Shown here: positions 7,747 to 16,768 of the stretch, one piece after another
How the letters are laid out: each line of letters begins with the position of its first letter
Numbering within the stretch: the first letter of the stretch is position 1
NCBI GenBank assembly: GCA_910574885.1
Contig: CAJTDD010000001.1
Location: forward strand, 253,973 to 317,972
Direction: 5' to 3'
From: Lachnospiraceae bacterium
GTDB taxonomy: Bacteria; Bacillota; Clostridia; Lachnospirales; Lachnospiraceae
DNA: 64,000 nt
Notes under the pieces: generated by a model
Told to the model about the DNA's origin: nothing
Databases searched by the model: none
What the model saw: only the letters and a program-made list of their open reading frames with translations
Made by a program: the position numbers and the translations under genes

Positions 7747-8430
7747 ATGTTAGAGACGAAAATGCTTGAAGATATTGATGCGGTGATTTTTGATATGGAT
7801 GGGACGCTGATTGATTCCATGTGGATTTGGCCTTCCATCGACGAGGACTTTTTTGAAAAATACAATTTGGTGGAACCGGAGAATTTCCATGAAAATATTG
7901 AAGGGATGAGCTATACGGAAGTTGTGCATTTTTTCCTTGAAGCATTCCCAACCCTCAAACGGACGCCTGAGCAAATCATGGATGAATGGACTGAGATGGC
8001 GCGTGACCGCTATATGAACGAGGCTCCCTTAAAGACGGGAGTGCATGGGTTTATCCTGGAAATGAAACGCCAGGGGAAAAAGATTGGAATTGCAACCAGT
8101 AATGGGCGGGCCCTTGTGGAAGATACGTTGAATGCGCTTGGGGTTTCCCAATATTTTGACGTGGTCAGGACGGCCTGTGAGGCAGGAAAGGGGAAACCTG
8201 CGCCAGACGTCTACCTTCTGGTAGCGAAGGAACTAGGCGTTTCCCCCGGCCATTGCCTGGTGTTCGAGGATGTCCCTATGGGTATCCTTGCGGGGAAAAA
8301 TGCAGGGATGAAAGTGTGTGCCGTTGACGATGCATTTTCCCGTATCCAGGAGGAGAAGAAGAAAAGCCTAGCCGATTATTACATATACGATTATGATGAT
8401 ATCAAAAATGAAACTTATGAGGTGCTTTAG
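7747..8430 (+). CDS. HAD-family hydrolase, beta-phosphoglucomutase-like
   Basis: A haloacid-dehalogenase phosphatase of 227 residues with all four motifs: nucleophile D16 and acid D18 in FDMDGT, the Ser/Thr motif IGIATSN, the lysine in GKGKPAPD and the acidic VFEDVPMG. The helical cap between motif I and II is of the beta-phosphoglucomutase type, so the substrate is probably a small sugar phosphate. AAAGGAAG lies about 6 bases before the ATG. The stop codon directly touches the ATG of the YgiQ gene, so translation is likely coupled. Confidence 0.85.
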   Translation: MLETKMLEDIDAVIFDMDGTLIDSMWIWPSIDEDFFEKYNLVEPENFHENIEGMSYTEVVHFFLEAFPTLKRTPEQIMDEWTEMARDRYMNEAPLKTGVHGFILEMKRQGKKIGIATSNGRALVEDTLNALGVSQYFDVVRTACEAGKGKPAPDVYLLVAKELGVSPGHCLVFEDVPMGILAGKNAGMKVCAVDDAFSRIQEEKKKSLADYYIYDYDDIKNETYEVL

Positions 8431-10341
8431 ATGAATTCTGGTTTTTTACCTGTTTGCAGGCGGGAGATGGAAGAGCGGGGTTGGGAATCTGTGGATTTCG
8501 TCTATGTGTCAGGAGACGCATATGTAGACCACCCGTCTTTCGGGCATGCGATTATCACGAGAGTCCTTGAAGCCCATGGATACCGGGTGGGAATCATCCC
8601 GCAGCCGGACTGGAAGAATCCTTCAAGCATTACGGAGTTCGGGGAGCCAAGGCTTGGGTTCCTGGTGTCTGCCGGTAATATGGATTCCATGGTCAACCAT
8701 TACTCTGTGTCGAAGAAACGGCGGAAAACGGATGCATTTAGCCCGGGCGGCGTGACAGGGAGACGCCCGGACTATGCCGTGGTGGTATATGGGAACCTTA
8801 TCCGGCAGGTGTATAAGAAAACGCCGGTGATTCTTGGCGGAATTGAGGCGAGCCTTAGGCGGCTTGCACATTATGATTACTGGTCGGACAGGCTCAAACG
8901 CTCCGTTCTTCTGGATTCTTCGGCGGATATCATTTCCTATGGGATGGGAGAACGTTCCATTGTGGAGATCGCGGAGGCGTTAGAGAGCGGGATTGCCGTC
9001 AATGACATTACGTTTGTACCGGGTACGGTCTATAAAACGAAGAATTTGGACAGTGTGTATGACGGTATCATGCTGCCGGGATATGACGAAATGAAAGCGG
9101 ACAGGCTTTCGTATGCCAGAAGTTTTTATACACAGTATTGCAATACAGACCCGTTTTCCGCCAAAAGGCTCATCGAGCCCTATGGGGAGCATCTGTTCGT
9201 GGTACAGAATATGCCTTCCATGCCTCTTAGCCAGGAGGAAATGGATTCGGTATACAGCCTTCCATATATGCGGACATACCATCCGTCCTATGAGAAGGAT
9301 GGGGGCGTCCCTGCCATTGCGGAGGTGAAGTTTAGCCTTGTCAGTAACCGTGGTTGCTTCGGCGGATGTAATTTCTGTGCATTGACCTTTCATCAGGGGC
9401 GGATTCTACAGGCCAGAAGCCATGAATCTCTAATCGAAGAAGCAGAAACACTGATAAAGGAACCGGATTTTAAAGGATACATCCACGATGTAGGAGGCCC
9501 TACGGCGAATTTCCGGCATCCCTCCTGCCAGAAGCAGTTATCCCATGGAGTATGCAAGGATCGGCAATGCCTGTTTCCCAAGCCTTGCCCCAATCTGAAA
9601 GCAAGCCATCAGGATTATGTGAATCTGCTCCGGAAACTTAGGAACCTGCCTGGGGTAAAGAAAGTATTCATCCGTTCCGGAATCCGGTTCGATTATGTAA
9701 TGGAAGATCCGGATGATACGTTTTTCCTTGAATTGTGCGAACACCATATAAGCGGGCAGCTAAAGGTCGCGCCGGAACATGTGTCGGACGGGGTCCTTAG
9801 GAAGATGGGAAAGCCTGCCAACCGTGTATATCAGGCTTTCGGGAAAAAATATCAGGAGCTTAATAAGAAGCTCAATAAGAAACAGTATCTTGTGCCGTAT
9901 CTGATGTCTTCCCATCCCGGTTCGACGATGAGAGAAGCGGTGGAGCTGGCCGAATATATTCGTGATTTGAAATATATGCCGGAACAGGTGCAGGATTTTT
10001 ACCCCACGCCTTCGACGATTTCTACCTGCATGTATTATACAGGCTTAGATCCAAGAGACATGACGCCGGTATATGTGCCTAAGAACCCTCACGAAAAAGC
10101 GCTGCAGCGGGCATTGATACAGTACCGGGATCCAAAGAATTACGATTTGGTGATGGAAGCGCTGAAATTAGCGGGAAGGCTGGATTTGGTAGGATACGAT
10201 TCCCGCTGCCTGATACGTCCGAAACAGGAAAGAACCCGCGGCTTTGGAGTCCATGCCGACGCCGCCCGTGCGAAGGGCGTATGTGTGGGCGGCCCAAAAA
10301 AGAAAAAGAAGACAATCCGTAATATCCATAAGAAAAAGTGA
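8431..10341 (+). CDS. YgiQ family radical SAM protein
   Basis: A 636-residue radical SAM enzyme of the YgiQ/UPF0313 group. The Fe-S cluster motif is CX3CX2C at C309, C313 and C316 (GCFGGCNFC). The first 300 residues form the YgiQ N-terminal domain and the C-terminus carries a lysine-rich tail (PKKKKK). The reaction is unknown for the family. GAGGTG inside the end of the HAD gene is the ribosome site and there is no gap to that gene. Confidence 0.9.
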   Translation: MNSGFLPVCRREMEERGWESVDFVYVSGDAYVDHPSFGHAIITRVLEAHGYRVGIIPQPDWKNPSSITEFGEPRLGFLVSAGNMDSMVNHYSVSKKRRKTDAFSPGGVTGRRPDYAVVVYGNLIRQVYKKTPVILGGIEASLRRLAHYDYWSDRLKRSVLLDSSADIISYGMGERSIVEIAEALESGIAVNDITFVPGTVYKTKNLDSVYDGIMLPGYDEMKADRLSYARSFYTQYCNTDPFSAKRLIEPYGEHLFVVQNMPSMPLSQEEMDSVYSLPYMRTYHPSYEKDGGVPAIAEVKFSLVSNRGCFGGCNFCALTFHQGRILQARSHESLIEEAETLIKEPDFKGYIHDVGGPTANFRHPSCQKQLSHGVCKDRQCLFPKPCPNLKASHQDYVNLLRKLRNLPGVKKVFIRSGIRFDYVMEDPDDTFFLELCEHHISGQLKVAPEHVSDGVLRKMGKPANRVYQAFGKKYQELNKKLNKKQYLVPYLMSSHPGSTMREAVELAEYIRDLKYMPEQVQDFYPTPSTISTCMYYTGLDPRDMTPVYVPKNPHEKALQRALIQYRDPKNYDLVMEALKLAGRLDLVGYDSRCLIRPKQERTRGFGVHADAARAKGVCVGGPKKKKKTIRNIHKKK

Positions 10342-10398
10342 GAAAATAGAGAATATCAAATATTATAGATGATAGCGCAAACAGGAGGTGAAGTTTCT

Positions 10399-11178
10399 AT
10401 GAAAATCGCAGTAGTGACCGGAGCATCCTCCGGTATCGGAAGGGAATTTGCCCTACAGATTCCCAGGCTTTACAAGAACTTAGATGAAATCTGGGTGATG
10501 GCAAGAAGGACAGAGCGCCTGGAAGAACTGAAAAAACAGATTTACATCCCTGTCAGAATTTTTGACGGGGATATGCAGCGGGACTATATTTTTGAGCGGC
10601 TTAAAAAAGAGCTTGACAGGCGAAGCGCCAATATCCGTATGCTGGTCAATGCCGCAGGATACGGAAAAGTAGGTGTTTTCGGCCAGATTGATTCCCAGGA
10701 ACAGTTGGGAATGATCACATTAAATTGCCAGGCTTTGACAAAAATAACTCATATCTGCTTGCCATATCTGGCAAATGGAAGTAGAATAATGAATATTGCA
10801 TCGTCCGCTGCCTTCGCGCCGCAGCCTGGATTTGCCGTATACGCAGCTTCCAAGTCTTATGTATACAGCTTTTCTGCGGCCCTTAGGGAAGAACTTCGTC
10901 CGAAAGGAATCGTTGTGACTGTGGTATGCCCAGGCCCGGTAGATACGGAATTCTTCCGGCGTTCCGGGAAACTGCCGAATCCATTCAAGGATTCCGTGAA
11001 GGCAGACCCTAAACAAGTGGTCAGAATGGCGCTGTTAGATTCCGTCCGAAAGAGAAGGGTTTCCGTCTACGGCGCTGCCATGAAGTGTGCCCAAGTTGCG
11101 GCCAAAACCGTGCCAGATGCACTGACGGCCTACATTCTTGGACGGGCAAACCAGATTGGCAGGATGAATGAATTTTAA
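10399..11178 (+). CDS. Short-chain dehydrogenase/reductase
   Basis: Classical SDR of 260 residues with the nucleotide-binding TGASSGIG (8-15), the NAAG motif (84-87), catalytic S135, Y148 and K152 (YAASK). It is expected to oxidise or reduce a small alcohol/ketone with NAD(P)H; the substrate is unknown. AGGAGGTG at 10382-10389 sets the start at 10399 instead of an ATG 30 bases upstream. It is followed by a small membrane protein gene after 19 bases. Confidence 0.85.
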   Translation: MKIAVVTGASSGIGREFALQIPRLYKNLDEIWVMARRTERLEELKKQIYIPVRIFDGDMQRDYIFERLKKELDRRSANIRMLVNAAGYGKVGVFGQIDSQEQLGMITLNCQALTKITHICLPYLANGSRIMNIASSAAFAPQPGFAVYAASKSYVYSFSAALREELRPKGIVVTVVCPGPVDTEFFRRSGKLPNPFKDSVKADPKQVVRMALLDSVRKRRVSVYGAAMKCAQVAAKTVPDALTAYILGRANQIGRMNEF

Positions 11179-11197
11179 GATAAAGAAGGTAGGGCAG

Positions 11198-11773
11198 ATG
11201 AAAATAGAAAAAGGACAGCCCGGGTATCTGAAAGCATTAAAGTCCAAATACCTGACATGGGCATTGGCGGAATTTGCAATCGTAGCAGCGGTCTTTATCC
11301 TGGGGTACGTCCAGACAAAGACCAAACAGAATCTTTTTACGATTGTGGCGGTGGTAGGCTGCCTTCCGGCGGCAAAGATGCTGGTAGAATACATCACCGT
11401 TTCTCCCCATAAGGGAATCGAACCAGAAAAATACATGGAGATTGAGGAAAAAGCGCCTCTTGTCATGCGGATTTATGATCTGTTAATTACCAGCACGGAA
11501 AAGGCGATGCCAATCGACGCGCTGGTCATATCCGGGCACGTGGTCTGTGGTTACGCAGGCAGCCCCCGCACAGACGAAGCGGCTGTGGCGAAACATATTA
11601 AGGATGTGCTGAAGGATAACCGGTACGATAAGATGACCGTCAAGATTTTCCATGATTACGCCATGTTCTTGGCTCGGGCAGAAGGACTGAATAATATTGC
11701 CGCCGTGGAACGCCCGGAGGATGACCAAAACGAAAGAAACATCCGAAATGTACTATTTAGTATTTCTATGTAG
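11198..11773 (+). CDS. Conserved two-helix membrane protein of unknown function
   Basis: A 191-residue protein not recognised as a named family. Two hydrophobic segments lie at about 19-38 and 45-62, followed by a soluble C-terminal domain of about 125 residues that is rich in charged residues and has the stretch VISGHVVCGYAG. The start at 11198 is preferred because AAGGTAGGG lies just before it; an ATG at 11168 would overlap the SDR gene by 11 bases. It lies between the SDR and an RluA-type gene, which gives no clear hint about function. Confidence 0.7.
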   Translation: MKIEKGQPGYLKALKSKYLTWALAEFAIVAAVFILGYVQTKTKQNLFTIVAVVGCLPAAKMLVEYITVSPHKGIEPEKYMEIEEKAPLVMRIYDLLITSTEKAMPIDALVISGHVVCGYAGSPRTDEAAVAKHIKDVLKDNRYDKMTVKIFHDYAMFLARAEGLNNIAAVERPEDDQNERNIRNVLFSISM

Positions 11774-11832
11774 GACAGATGCGCAGTTATTTGCGTAGCA
11801 AAGATAAGGACTACTACAAAACAGGGGGAACC

Positions 11833-12864
11833 ATGAAAGAAATCATTGTCGGAAAGAATGAAGCCGGACAGAGGCTTGACAAACTTCTGAAAAAGTATCT
11901 GAACGAAGCCCCGGCGGGTTTTCTCTACAAGATGCTCCGCAAGAAGAACATTGTACTGAACGGAAAGAAGGCGATGGGGAACGAGAAGCTGTCTCAGGGC
12001 GACAGCATCCGTCTCTATCTTGCCGATGAGACGCTTGGAAGATTTTCTTCCGGGTCGGATAAGCGCTGCACAGAAGGCGCATTTCCGGCAGCCAAGATGC
12101 CGATAGAGATTATCTATGAAGATGATGATTTGCTGCTGCTCAATAAGCCTTCTGGTATGTTGTCCCAGAAAGCAGAAAAAGATGATACTTCTGTTGTAGA
12201 ACTGGTTGTTTCTTATCTGTTGGGGAAACAGGAGATTGAGGAAAAAGACCTGCTTTTGTTCAGGCCTTCCGTCTGTAACCGTTTAGACCGCAATACCAGC
12301 GGAATGATCATTGCCGGGAAGAGCCTGCCGGGTTCCCAGGCTATGGCACAGCTGCTAAAAGAGCGTACCCTTAAAAAGTACTACTTATGCGCCGTGAAAG
12401 GGCGGATCACAAAAGGGCAGCGGATTCAGGGATTTTTGAAAAAGGACGGCCGGAAGAACTTGGTACAAATCATTCCTCATCAGACGGACTTTCAAGGGGA
12501 TGGAGCCCCCATTGAGACGGAGTATCTTCCGTTGGCATGGAATGAGAAGCTGACGCTTCTGAAAGTCCATCTGATTACGGGAAAGTCCCACCAGATTCGG
12601 GCGCATCTTGCCTCCATCGGGAATCCGCTGGTGGGCGACTACAAATACGGCGACCGTGGTTTCAATGACGGTTACAGGACGAGGTTCGGGATTGATTCCC
12701 AGCTCCTCCACGCATACCAGATTACCTTTCCGGCGATTGAGGGGGCGTGCGCGGCGGTTTCCGGCAAGACATTTACGGCAAAGCTGCCAGAGAAATTCCA
12801 AAGGATGATTAGGGAGACGGTATGGGAACATGGAATTCAAGAGGCCTTAGAGGTTCAACACTAG
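11833..12864 (+). CDS. RluA-family pseudouridine synthase
   Basis: A 343-residue enzyme with an N-terminal S4 domain (about 13-65) and an RluA/RluC/RluD catalytic domain; catalytic D152 is in NRLDRNTSG. It probably modifies uridines in 23S rRNA or tRNA; the position cannot be read from sequence. AGGGGGA at 11823-11829 supports ATG 11833 over an upstream ATG at 11779. The last 43 bases overlap the start of recU in another frame, suggesting translational coupling. A second family member, RluD-like, is at 48264. Confidence 0.87.
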   Translation: MKEIIVGKNEAGQRLDKLLKKYLNEAPAGFLYKMLRKKNIVLNGKKAMGNEKLSQGDSIRLYLADETLGRFSSGSDKRCTEGAFPAAKMPIEIIYEDDDLLLLNKPSGMLSQKAEKDDTSVVELVVSYLLGKQEIEEKDLLLFRPSVCNRLDRNTSGMIIAGKSLPGSQAMAQLLKERTLKKYYLCAVKGRITKGQRIQGFLKKDGRKNLVQIIPHQTDFQGDGAPIETEYLPLAWNEKLTLLKVHLITGKSHQIRAHLASIGNPLVGDYKYGDRGFNDGYRTRFGIDSQLLHAYQITFPAIEGACAAVSGKTFTAKLPEKFQRMIRETVWEHGIQEALEVQH

Positions 12865-13370
12865 AAGAGATGGTCAACCGGACCAACGAATGGTATTTAG
12901 AGAAGGGGCTTGCGCTGATTCAGAAGATACCGACGCCCATTACGCCTGTGAAGATGGATAAGGAACACCGGCATATCACCCTTGCCTATTTTGATAAGCG
13001 CAGTACCATCGACTATATCGGCGCCGTGCAAGGGATTCCCATCTGCTTTGATGCAAAGGAATGTGTTGCAAAGACGTTTCCCTTGCAGAATATCCATGAG
13101 CATCAGGTGAAGTTTATGGAGGAGTTTGAACGCCAGGGGGGGATTGCCTTCATACTTATTTATTATTCTTCCGAAAATGTTCTCTATTATATGCGGTTTG
13201 CAGAGCTATGCAGATTCTGGAACCGGGCAAAAGAGGGCGGAAGAAAGAGTTTCCGTTTTGATGAATTGGATTCCAGATTCTTTTTGGAATTTCTCAGGGG
13301 ATGTTATGTCCCTTATCTGGACGCCATGAATCTGGATTTGGAGATTCGGGATGAAGAAGACAAAACTTGA
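12822..13370 (+). CDS. recU: Holliday junction resolvase RecU
   Basis: The Firmicutes junction resolvase that cuts four-way DNA junctions in recombination and segregation. The 182-residue protein has the N-terminal RG..LE..VN..N motif, the catalytic stretch STIDYIGAV with the following FDAKE (Asp/Glu/Lys nuclease core), and FPLQNIHEHQ, all characteristic for RecU. AGGGAG before the ATG and the 43-base overlap with the RluA-type gene point to a shared transcript. In Bacilli recU lies beside a penicillin-binding protein gene; that neighbour is absent here. Its stop codon overlaps the -35 box of the his promoter. Confidence 0.92.
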   Translation: MGTWNSRGLRGSTLEEMVNRTNEWYLEKGLALIQKIPTPITPVKMDKEHRHITLAYFDKRSTIDYIGAVQGIPICFDAKECVAKTFPLQNIHEHQVKFMEEFERQGGIAFILIYYSSENVLYYMRFAELCRFWNRAKEGGRKSFRFDELDSRFFLEFLRGCYVPYLDAMNLDLEIRDEEDKT

Positions 13371-13395
13371 CAAAATTTAGGAAAATGCTTATAAT
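13367..13395 (+). promoter_or_regulatory. Perfect consensus sigma-A promoter of the his operon
   Basis: TTGACA at 13367-13372 and TATAAT at 13390-13395 are separated by 17 bases, an exact consensus promoter. The start of transcription should be near 13402, about 55 bases before hisZ. Confidence 0.88.
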
Positions 13396-13414
13396 TCTAT
13401 ACGGTTTAATATAG

Positions 13415-13424
13415 TAGTATACTA
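13415..13424. promoter_or_regulatory. Palindrome TAGTATACTA in the his leader, candidate operator
   Basis: The 10-base perfect palindrome lies about 13-22 bases after the expected transcription start of the his operon. A perfect promoter with a palindrome just downstream fits repression by a DNA-binding protein, for example the TrpR-like HisR/YerC proposed for Firmicutes his genes; that link is inference. The leader is too short for a T-box. Confidence 0.4.
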
Positions 13425-13455
13425 AAGCAGCAGCAAAATGCATTCAGGAGGTACT

Positions 13456-14763
13456 ATGAAAAGAGTATTACATACTCCGGAAGGAGTCCGAGATATATAT
13501 AATGTAGAATGTGGAAAAAAACTTACCTTGGAAGGGCATCTGAAAAAGATTTTCCAGTTATACGGATATCATGACATCCAGCCGCCTACCTTTGAATATT
13601 TTGATGTGTTCCGGAAAGAGATTGGGACGATTCCCTCCAAAGACTTGTATAAGTTCTTTGATAAGGACGGGAATACCCTTGTCCTGCGTCCGGATTTCAC
13701 ACCGTCTATCGCCAGATTTTCCGCGACGCTGTTAAAGGATGTGGCTATGCCGGTACGGCTGTGCTATACGGGTAATACGTTTATCAGCCATTCCAACTAT
13801 CAGGGACGGCTTCGTGAGACGACCCATATGGGCGCCGAGCTGATGGGAGACGCATCCGTGGAGGCGGATGCCGAGATGCTTGCGCTGGTCATTGAGTGTC
13901 TGCTGACCATAGGCTTAAAGGAGTTTCAGCTCAGCGTGGGAAACGTTGATTTCTTCCAGAGCCTTATAGAGGACGCATGCCTCGACGAGGACGCCGAGGA
14001 ACGGGTCCGTGAACTCATCAATAACCGGAATTTTTTTGGTGTGGAAGAATTCTTAGACAGTATCCAGGTGAAACGCAGTTCCAAGGAGGCGTTTGCCGCG
14101 CTGAACGATTTGGTGGGCGGGATTGCAACGCTGACGCAGGCGAAGAATATTGCCCCCAATTCAAAGGGAGTCAAGGCAATCCGAAGACTGGAAAAAATTT
14201 ACGATATTTTGAAGCTATATGGTGTAGAAAAATTTGTCACTTTTGATTTCAGTATGAGTGGTACTTATGGTTACTACTCTGGGATTATTTTCCGGGTCTA
14301 TACGTTCGGTACGGGAGACGCCATAGTAAAGGGCGGCAGGTACGACCATCTGACCGAAAAATTCGGGAAGAAATCTCCGGCGATTGGATTTGCCATCGTA
14401 ATCGACGAACTGATGAACGCCCTTATCCGGCAGAAGGTCCGCATCGTCTATACGAGAAAGAATACCATCATCCTGTATGACCCGGAGCGGAAACGGGAAG
14501 CGATTTCCCTTGCCAGGGATTTCAGGAGGAAGGCGAAGAATACAGAGCTGATTCGCAGGGATTTGGCCCGGGGACTGGAGGAATATGTGGCCTACGGCAA
14601 TGAATATTATGCCGGGAACCTGATTTATCTGGACCGTTCCGGGGAGATTACCATGGTCAACCTTGTCACCGGCGAGCATAAAATATTGAACGGCGGCACG
14701 GAAGACGGCGGGGATAACAATAAGGACAGCAACGCAGAAAACACCACAGATAGGAGTTCATAA
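13456..14763 (+). CDS. hisZ: ATP phosphoribosyltransferase regulatory subunit HisZ
   Basis: A histidyl-tRNA synthetase paralogue that joins short-form HisG to make the active hetero-octamer for the first step of histidine synthesis. The 435-residue protein shows class II synthetase motifs (LRPDFTPSIARF motif 2 and LRETTHMGAELMG) but sits directly before hisG, as HisZ does. The C-terminal 100 residues form an anticodon-domain-like region, ending in a hydrophilic Asn/Asp/Glu-rich tail (from about 413). AGGAG 5 bases before ATG 13456 decides the start over an in-frame ATG at 13438. It is the first gene of the operon. Confidence 0.92.
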   Translation: MKRVLHTPEGVRDIYNVECGKKLTLEGHLKKIFQLYGYHDIQPPTFEYFDVFRKEIGTIPSKDLYKFFDKDGNTLVLRPDFTPSIARFSATLLKDVAMPVRLCYTGNTFISHSNYQGRLRETTHMGAELMGDASVEADAEMLALVIECLLTIGLKEFQLSVGNVDFFQSLIEDACLDEDAEERVRELINNRNFFGVEEFLDSIQVKRSSKEAFAALNDLVGGIATLTQAKNIAPNSKGVKAIRRLEKIYDILKLYGVEKFVTFDFSMSGTYGYYSGIIFRVYTFGTGDAIVKGGRYDHLTEKFGKKSPAIGFAIVIDELMNALIRQKVRIVYTRKNTIILYDPERKREAISLARDFRRKAKNTELIRRDLARGLEEYVAYGNEYYAGNLIYLDRSGEITMVNLVTGEHKILNGGTEDGGDNNKDSNAENTTDRSS

Positions 14764-14767
14764 GACG

Positions 14768-15409
14768 ATGAGATACCTGACATTTGCTTTGGGGAAGGGA
14801 CGTCTGGCGGAACAGACGTTAAAATTATTCGAGAAGATCGGGATTACCTGCGAAGAGATGAAGGACAAGGATTCCCGCAAGCTGATTTTTGTCAATGAGC
14901 CGATGAAGCTTAAATTTTTCCTTGCCAAGGGACCGGATGTGCCGACTTACGTGGAGTATGGAGCGGCGGATATCGGCGTCGTGGGGAAGGATACGATATT
15001 GGAAGAGGGGCGCAAAGTCCATGAGGTGCTGGACTTAGGATATGGAAAGTGCAGGATGTGTGTCTGCGGGCATCCGGACGCAGAACCGCTGCTGAAACAT
15101 CATGAGCTGATTCGGGTCGCCACAAAGTATCCCAATATCACCAAGGACTATTTTTACAACACGAAGCATCAGACGGTGGAAATCATTAAACTAAACGGTT
15201 CCATCGAACTGGCTCCCATCGTGGGGCTGTCGGAGGTAATTGTAGATATTGTGGAGACAGGGACGACCCTGAAAGAGAATGGCTTAGAAGTGTTGGAAGA
15301 GGTATGTCCCTTATCCGCAAGAATGATCGTCAATCCTGTGAGCATGCGGATGGAGAGCGTACGGATCAAGAATCTTCTGGTACAGCTCAGGGCGCAGCTT
15401 ATTGACTAA
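14768..15409 (+). CDS. hisG: ATP phosphoribosyltransferase catalytic subunit, short form
   Basis: Catalyses ATP + PRPP to phosphoribosyl-ATP, the committed step of histidine synthesis. At 213 residues it is the short HisG form, lacking the C-terminal regulatory domain, and therefore needs HisZ, which is encoded 4 bases upstream. Motifs seen: LTFALGKGRLAEQTLKL at the N-terminus, and the PRPP loop region VDIVETGTTLKENGL. GGAG lies ahead of ATG 14768. Confidence 0.95.
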   Translation: MRYLTFALGKGRLAEQTLKLFEKIGITCEEMKDKDSRKLIFVNEPMKLKFFLAKGPDVPTYVEYGAADIGVVGKDTILEEGRKVHEVLDLGYGKCRMCVCGHPDAEPLLKHHELIRVATKYPNITKDYFYNTKHQTVEIIKLNGSIELAPIVGLSEVIVDIVETGTTLKENGLEVLEEVCPLSARMIVNPVSMRMESVRIKNLLVQLRAQLID

Positions 15410-15465
15410 AATAACACGGATGGGCGTTCAGAAGCCGACTCAAAAAGATAGAAAGAAGGAAGAAC

Positions 15466-16764
15466 ATGAGAATACAATATTTAGATAATACTGCAAAACA
15501 GAATCTATTAGAAAATCTCTTAAAGCGCAGCCCAAACCAGTACGGGGAATACGAGAAAGCAGTCACGGATATCCTGAACCGGGTGAAGGAAGAGGGAGAT
15601 TCTGCTCTTTTTGCATATACGGAAAAATTTGACGGCGCACATATGGACGCAGGAAGTATCCGGGTCACAGAGGCAGAAATCGAAGAAGCATACCGTCTTG
15701 TTGAGCCGGGACTTCTGTCCACTATCCGCAAGGCGCTCCGCAATATTGAAGATTATCATGCCAAGCAGCGGCAGTATAGCTGGTTCGACAGCAAACCGGA
15801 CGGCACGATGCTGGGGCAGAAGGTGACGCCCCTTGAGCGGGTAGGCGTGTATGTGCCGGGAGGAAAGGCGGTTTATCCCTCTTCCGTGTTAATGAATATT
15901 ATTCCGGCAAAGGTCGCGGGAGTAGAGGAGATTGTTATGGTGACGCCTCCGGGAAGGGACGGGAAGGCGGCTGCAAATACGCTGGTGGCCGCAAAAGAAG
16001 CAGGAGCGGATATCATCTATAAGGCAGGCGGCGCACAGGCAATCGGGGCGTTGGCGTACGGAACCGAGAGCATTCCCAAGGTGGATAAAATCGTGGGACC
16101 GGGAAATATCTATGTGGCGTTGGCGAAAAAGGCGGTCTACGGGCATGTCAGTATTGATTCAGTAGCTGGTCCCAGCGAAATTCTGGTCATTGCGGATGAG
16201 ACGGCAAATCCAAGGTTCGTGGCGGCAGACCTGTTGTCGCAGGCGGAGCATGACGAACTGGCTTCGGCAATCCTGGTAACGACCAGTAAGACTCTTGCAG
16301 AGAAGGTCTCGGAAGAAGTAGATGAATTTTTAAAGGTACTGCCAAGAAAGGAGATCATCCAGAAATCTCTGGAGCAGTACGGATATATTCTGGTAGCGGA
16401 TACTATGGAGGACGCCATTGCCGTGGCAAATGACATTGCCTCTGAGCATCTGGAAATCCAGACCAAAGATCCCTATGATGTGATGATGAAGATCCGCAAT
16501 GCAGGCGCGATTTTTATCGGGGAATACTCCAGCGAACCTTTGGGCGATTATTTTGCAGGCCCGAACCATATCCTCCCCACCAACGGTACGGCCAGGTTCT
16601 TTTCCCCGCTGTCTGTGGATGATTTTATCAAAAAATCCAGCATCATTGCCTATTCCAGGAGTGCGCTTCATGCGGTACATGAAGAAATCGAGCGGTTCGC
16701 GGAAGCGGAACAATTGTCTGCCCACGCAAACTCAGTCAGAGTACGTTTTTCACAGGAGGATTGA
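15466..16764 (+). CDS. hisD: Histidinol dehydrogenase
   Basis: A Zn- and NAD-dependent enzyme that oxidises histidinol to histidine in two steps. The 432 residues match the family. Recognisable sites: PGGKAVYPSSVLMN, GPGNIYVALAKK, the SVAGPSEILV loop, SQAEHD (Zn ligands Q and H), ASEHLE and GPNHILPT. AAGGA lies 6-8 bases before the ATG. It comes 56 bases after hisG and its last codons contain the AGGAGG site for hisB. Confidence 0.95.
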   Translation: MRIQYLDNTAKQNLLENLLKRSPNQYGEYEKAVTDILNRVKEEGDSALFAYTEKFDGAHMDAGSIRVTEAEIEEAYRLVEPGLLSTIRKALRNIEDYHAKQRQYSWFDSKPDGTMLGQKVTPLERVGVYVPGGKAVYPSSVLMNIIPAKVAGVEEIVMVTPPGRDGKAAANTLVAAKEAGADIIYKAGGAQAIGALAYGTESIPKVDKIVGPGNIYVALAKKAVYGHVSIDSVAGPSEILVIADETANPRFVAADLLSQAEHDELASAILVTTSKTLAEKVSEEVDEFLKVLPRKEIIQKSLEQYGYILVADTMEDAIAVANDIASEHLEIQTKDPYDVMMKIRNAGAIFIGEYSSEPLGDYFAGPNHILPTNGTARFFSPLSVDDFIKKSSIIAYSRSALHAVHEEIERFAEAEQLSAHANSVRVRFSQED

Positions 16765-16768
16765 GCGT

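Noticed and set aside
7747-8430. True beta-phosphoglucomutase
   Set aside because: HAD motifs fit the wide family, but no maltose/trehalose phosphorylase genes are near, so a specific name is not supported.
13371-13455. T-box or his attenuator in the his leader
   Set aside because: The leader is only about 55 bases after the expected start, too short for either.
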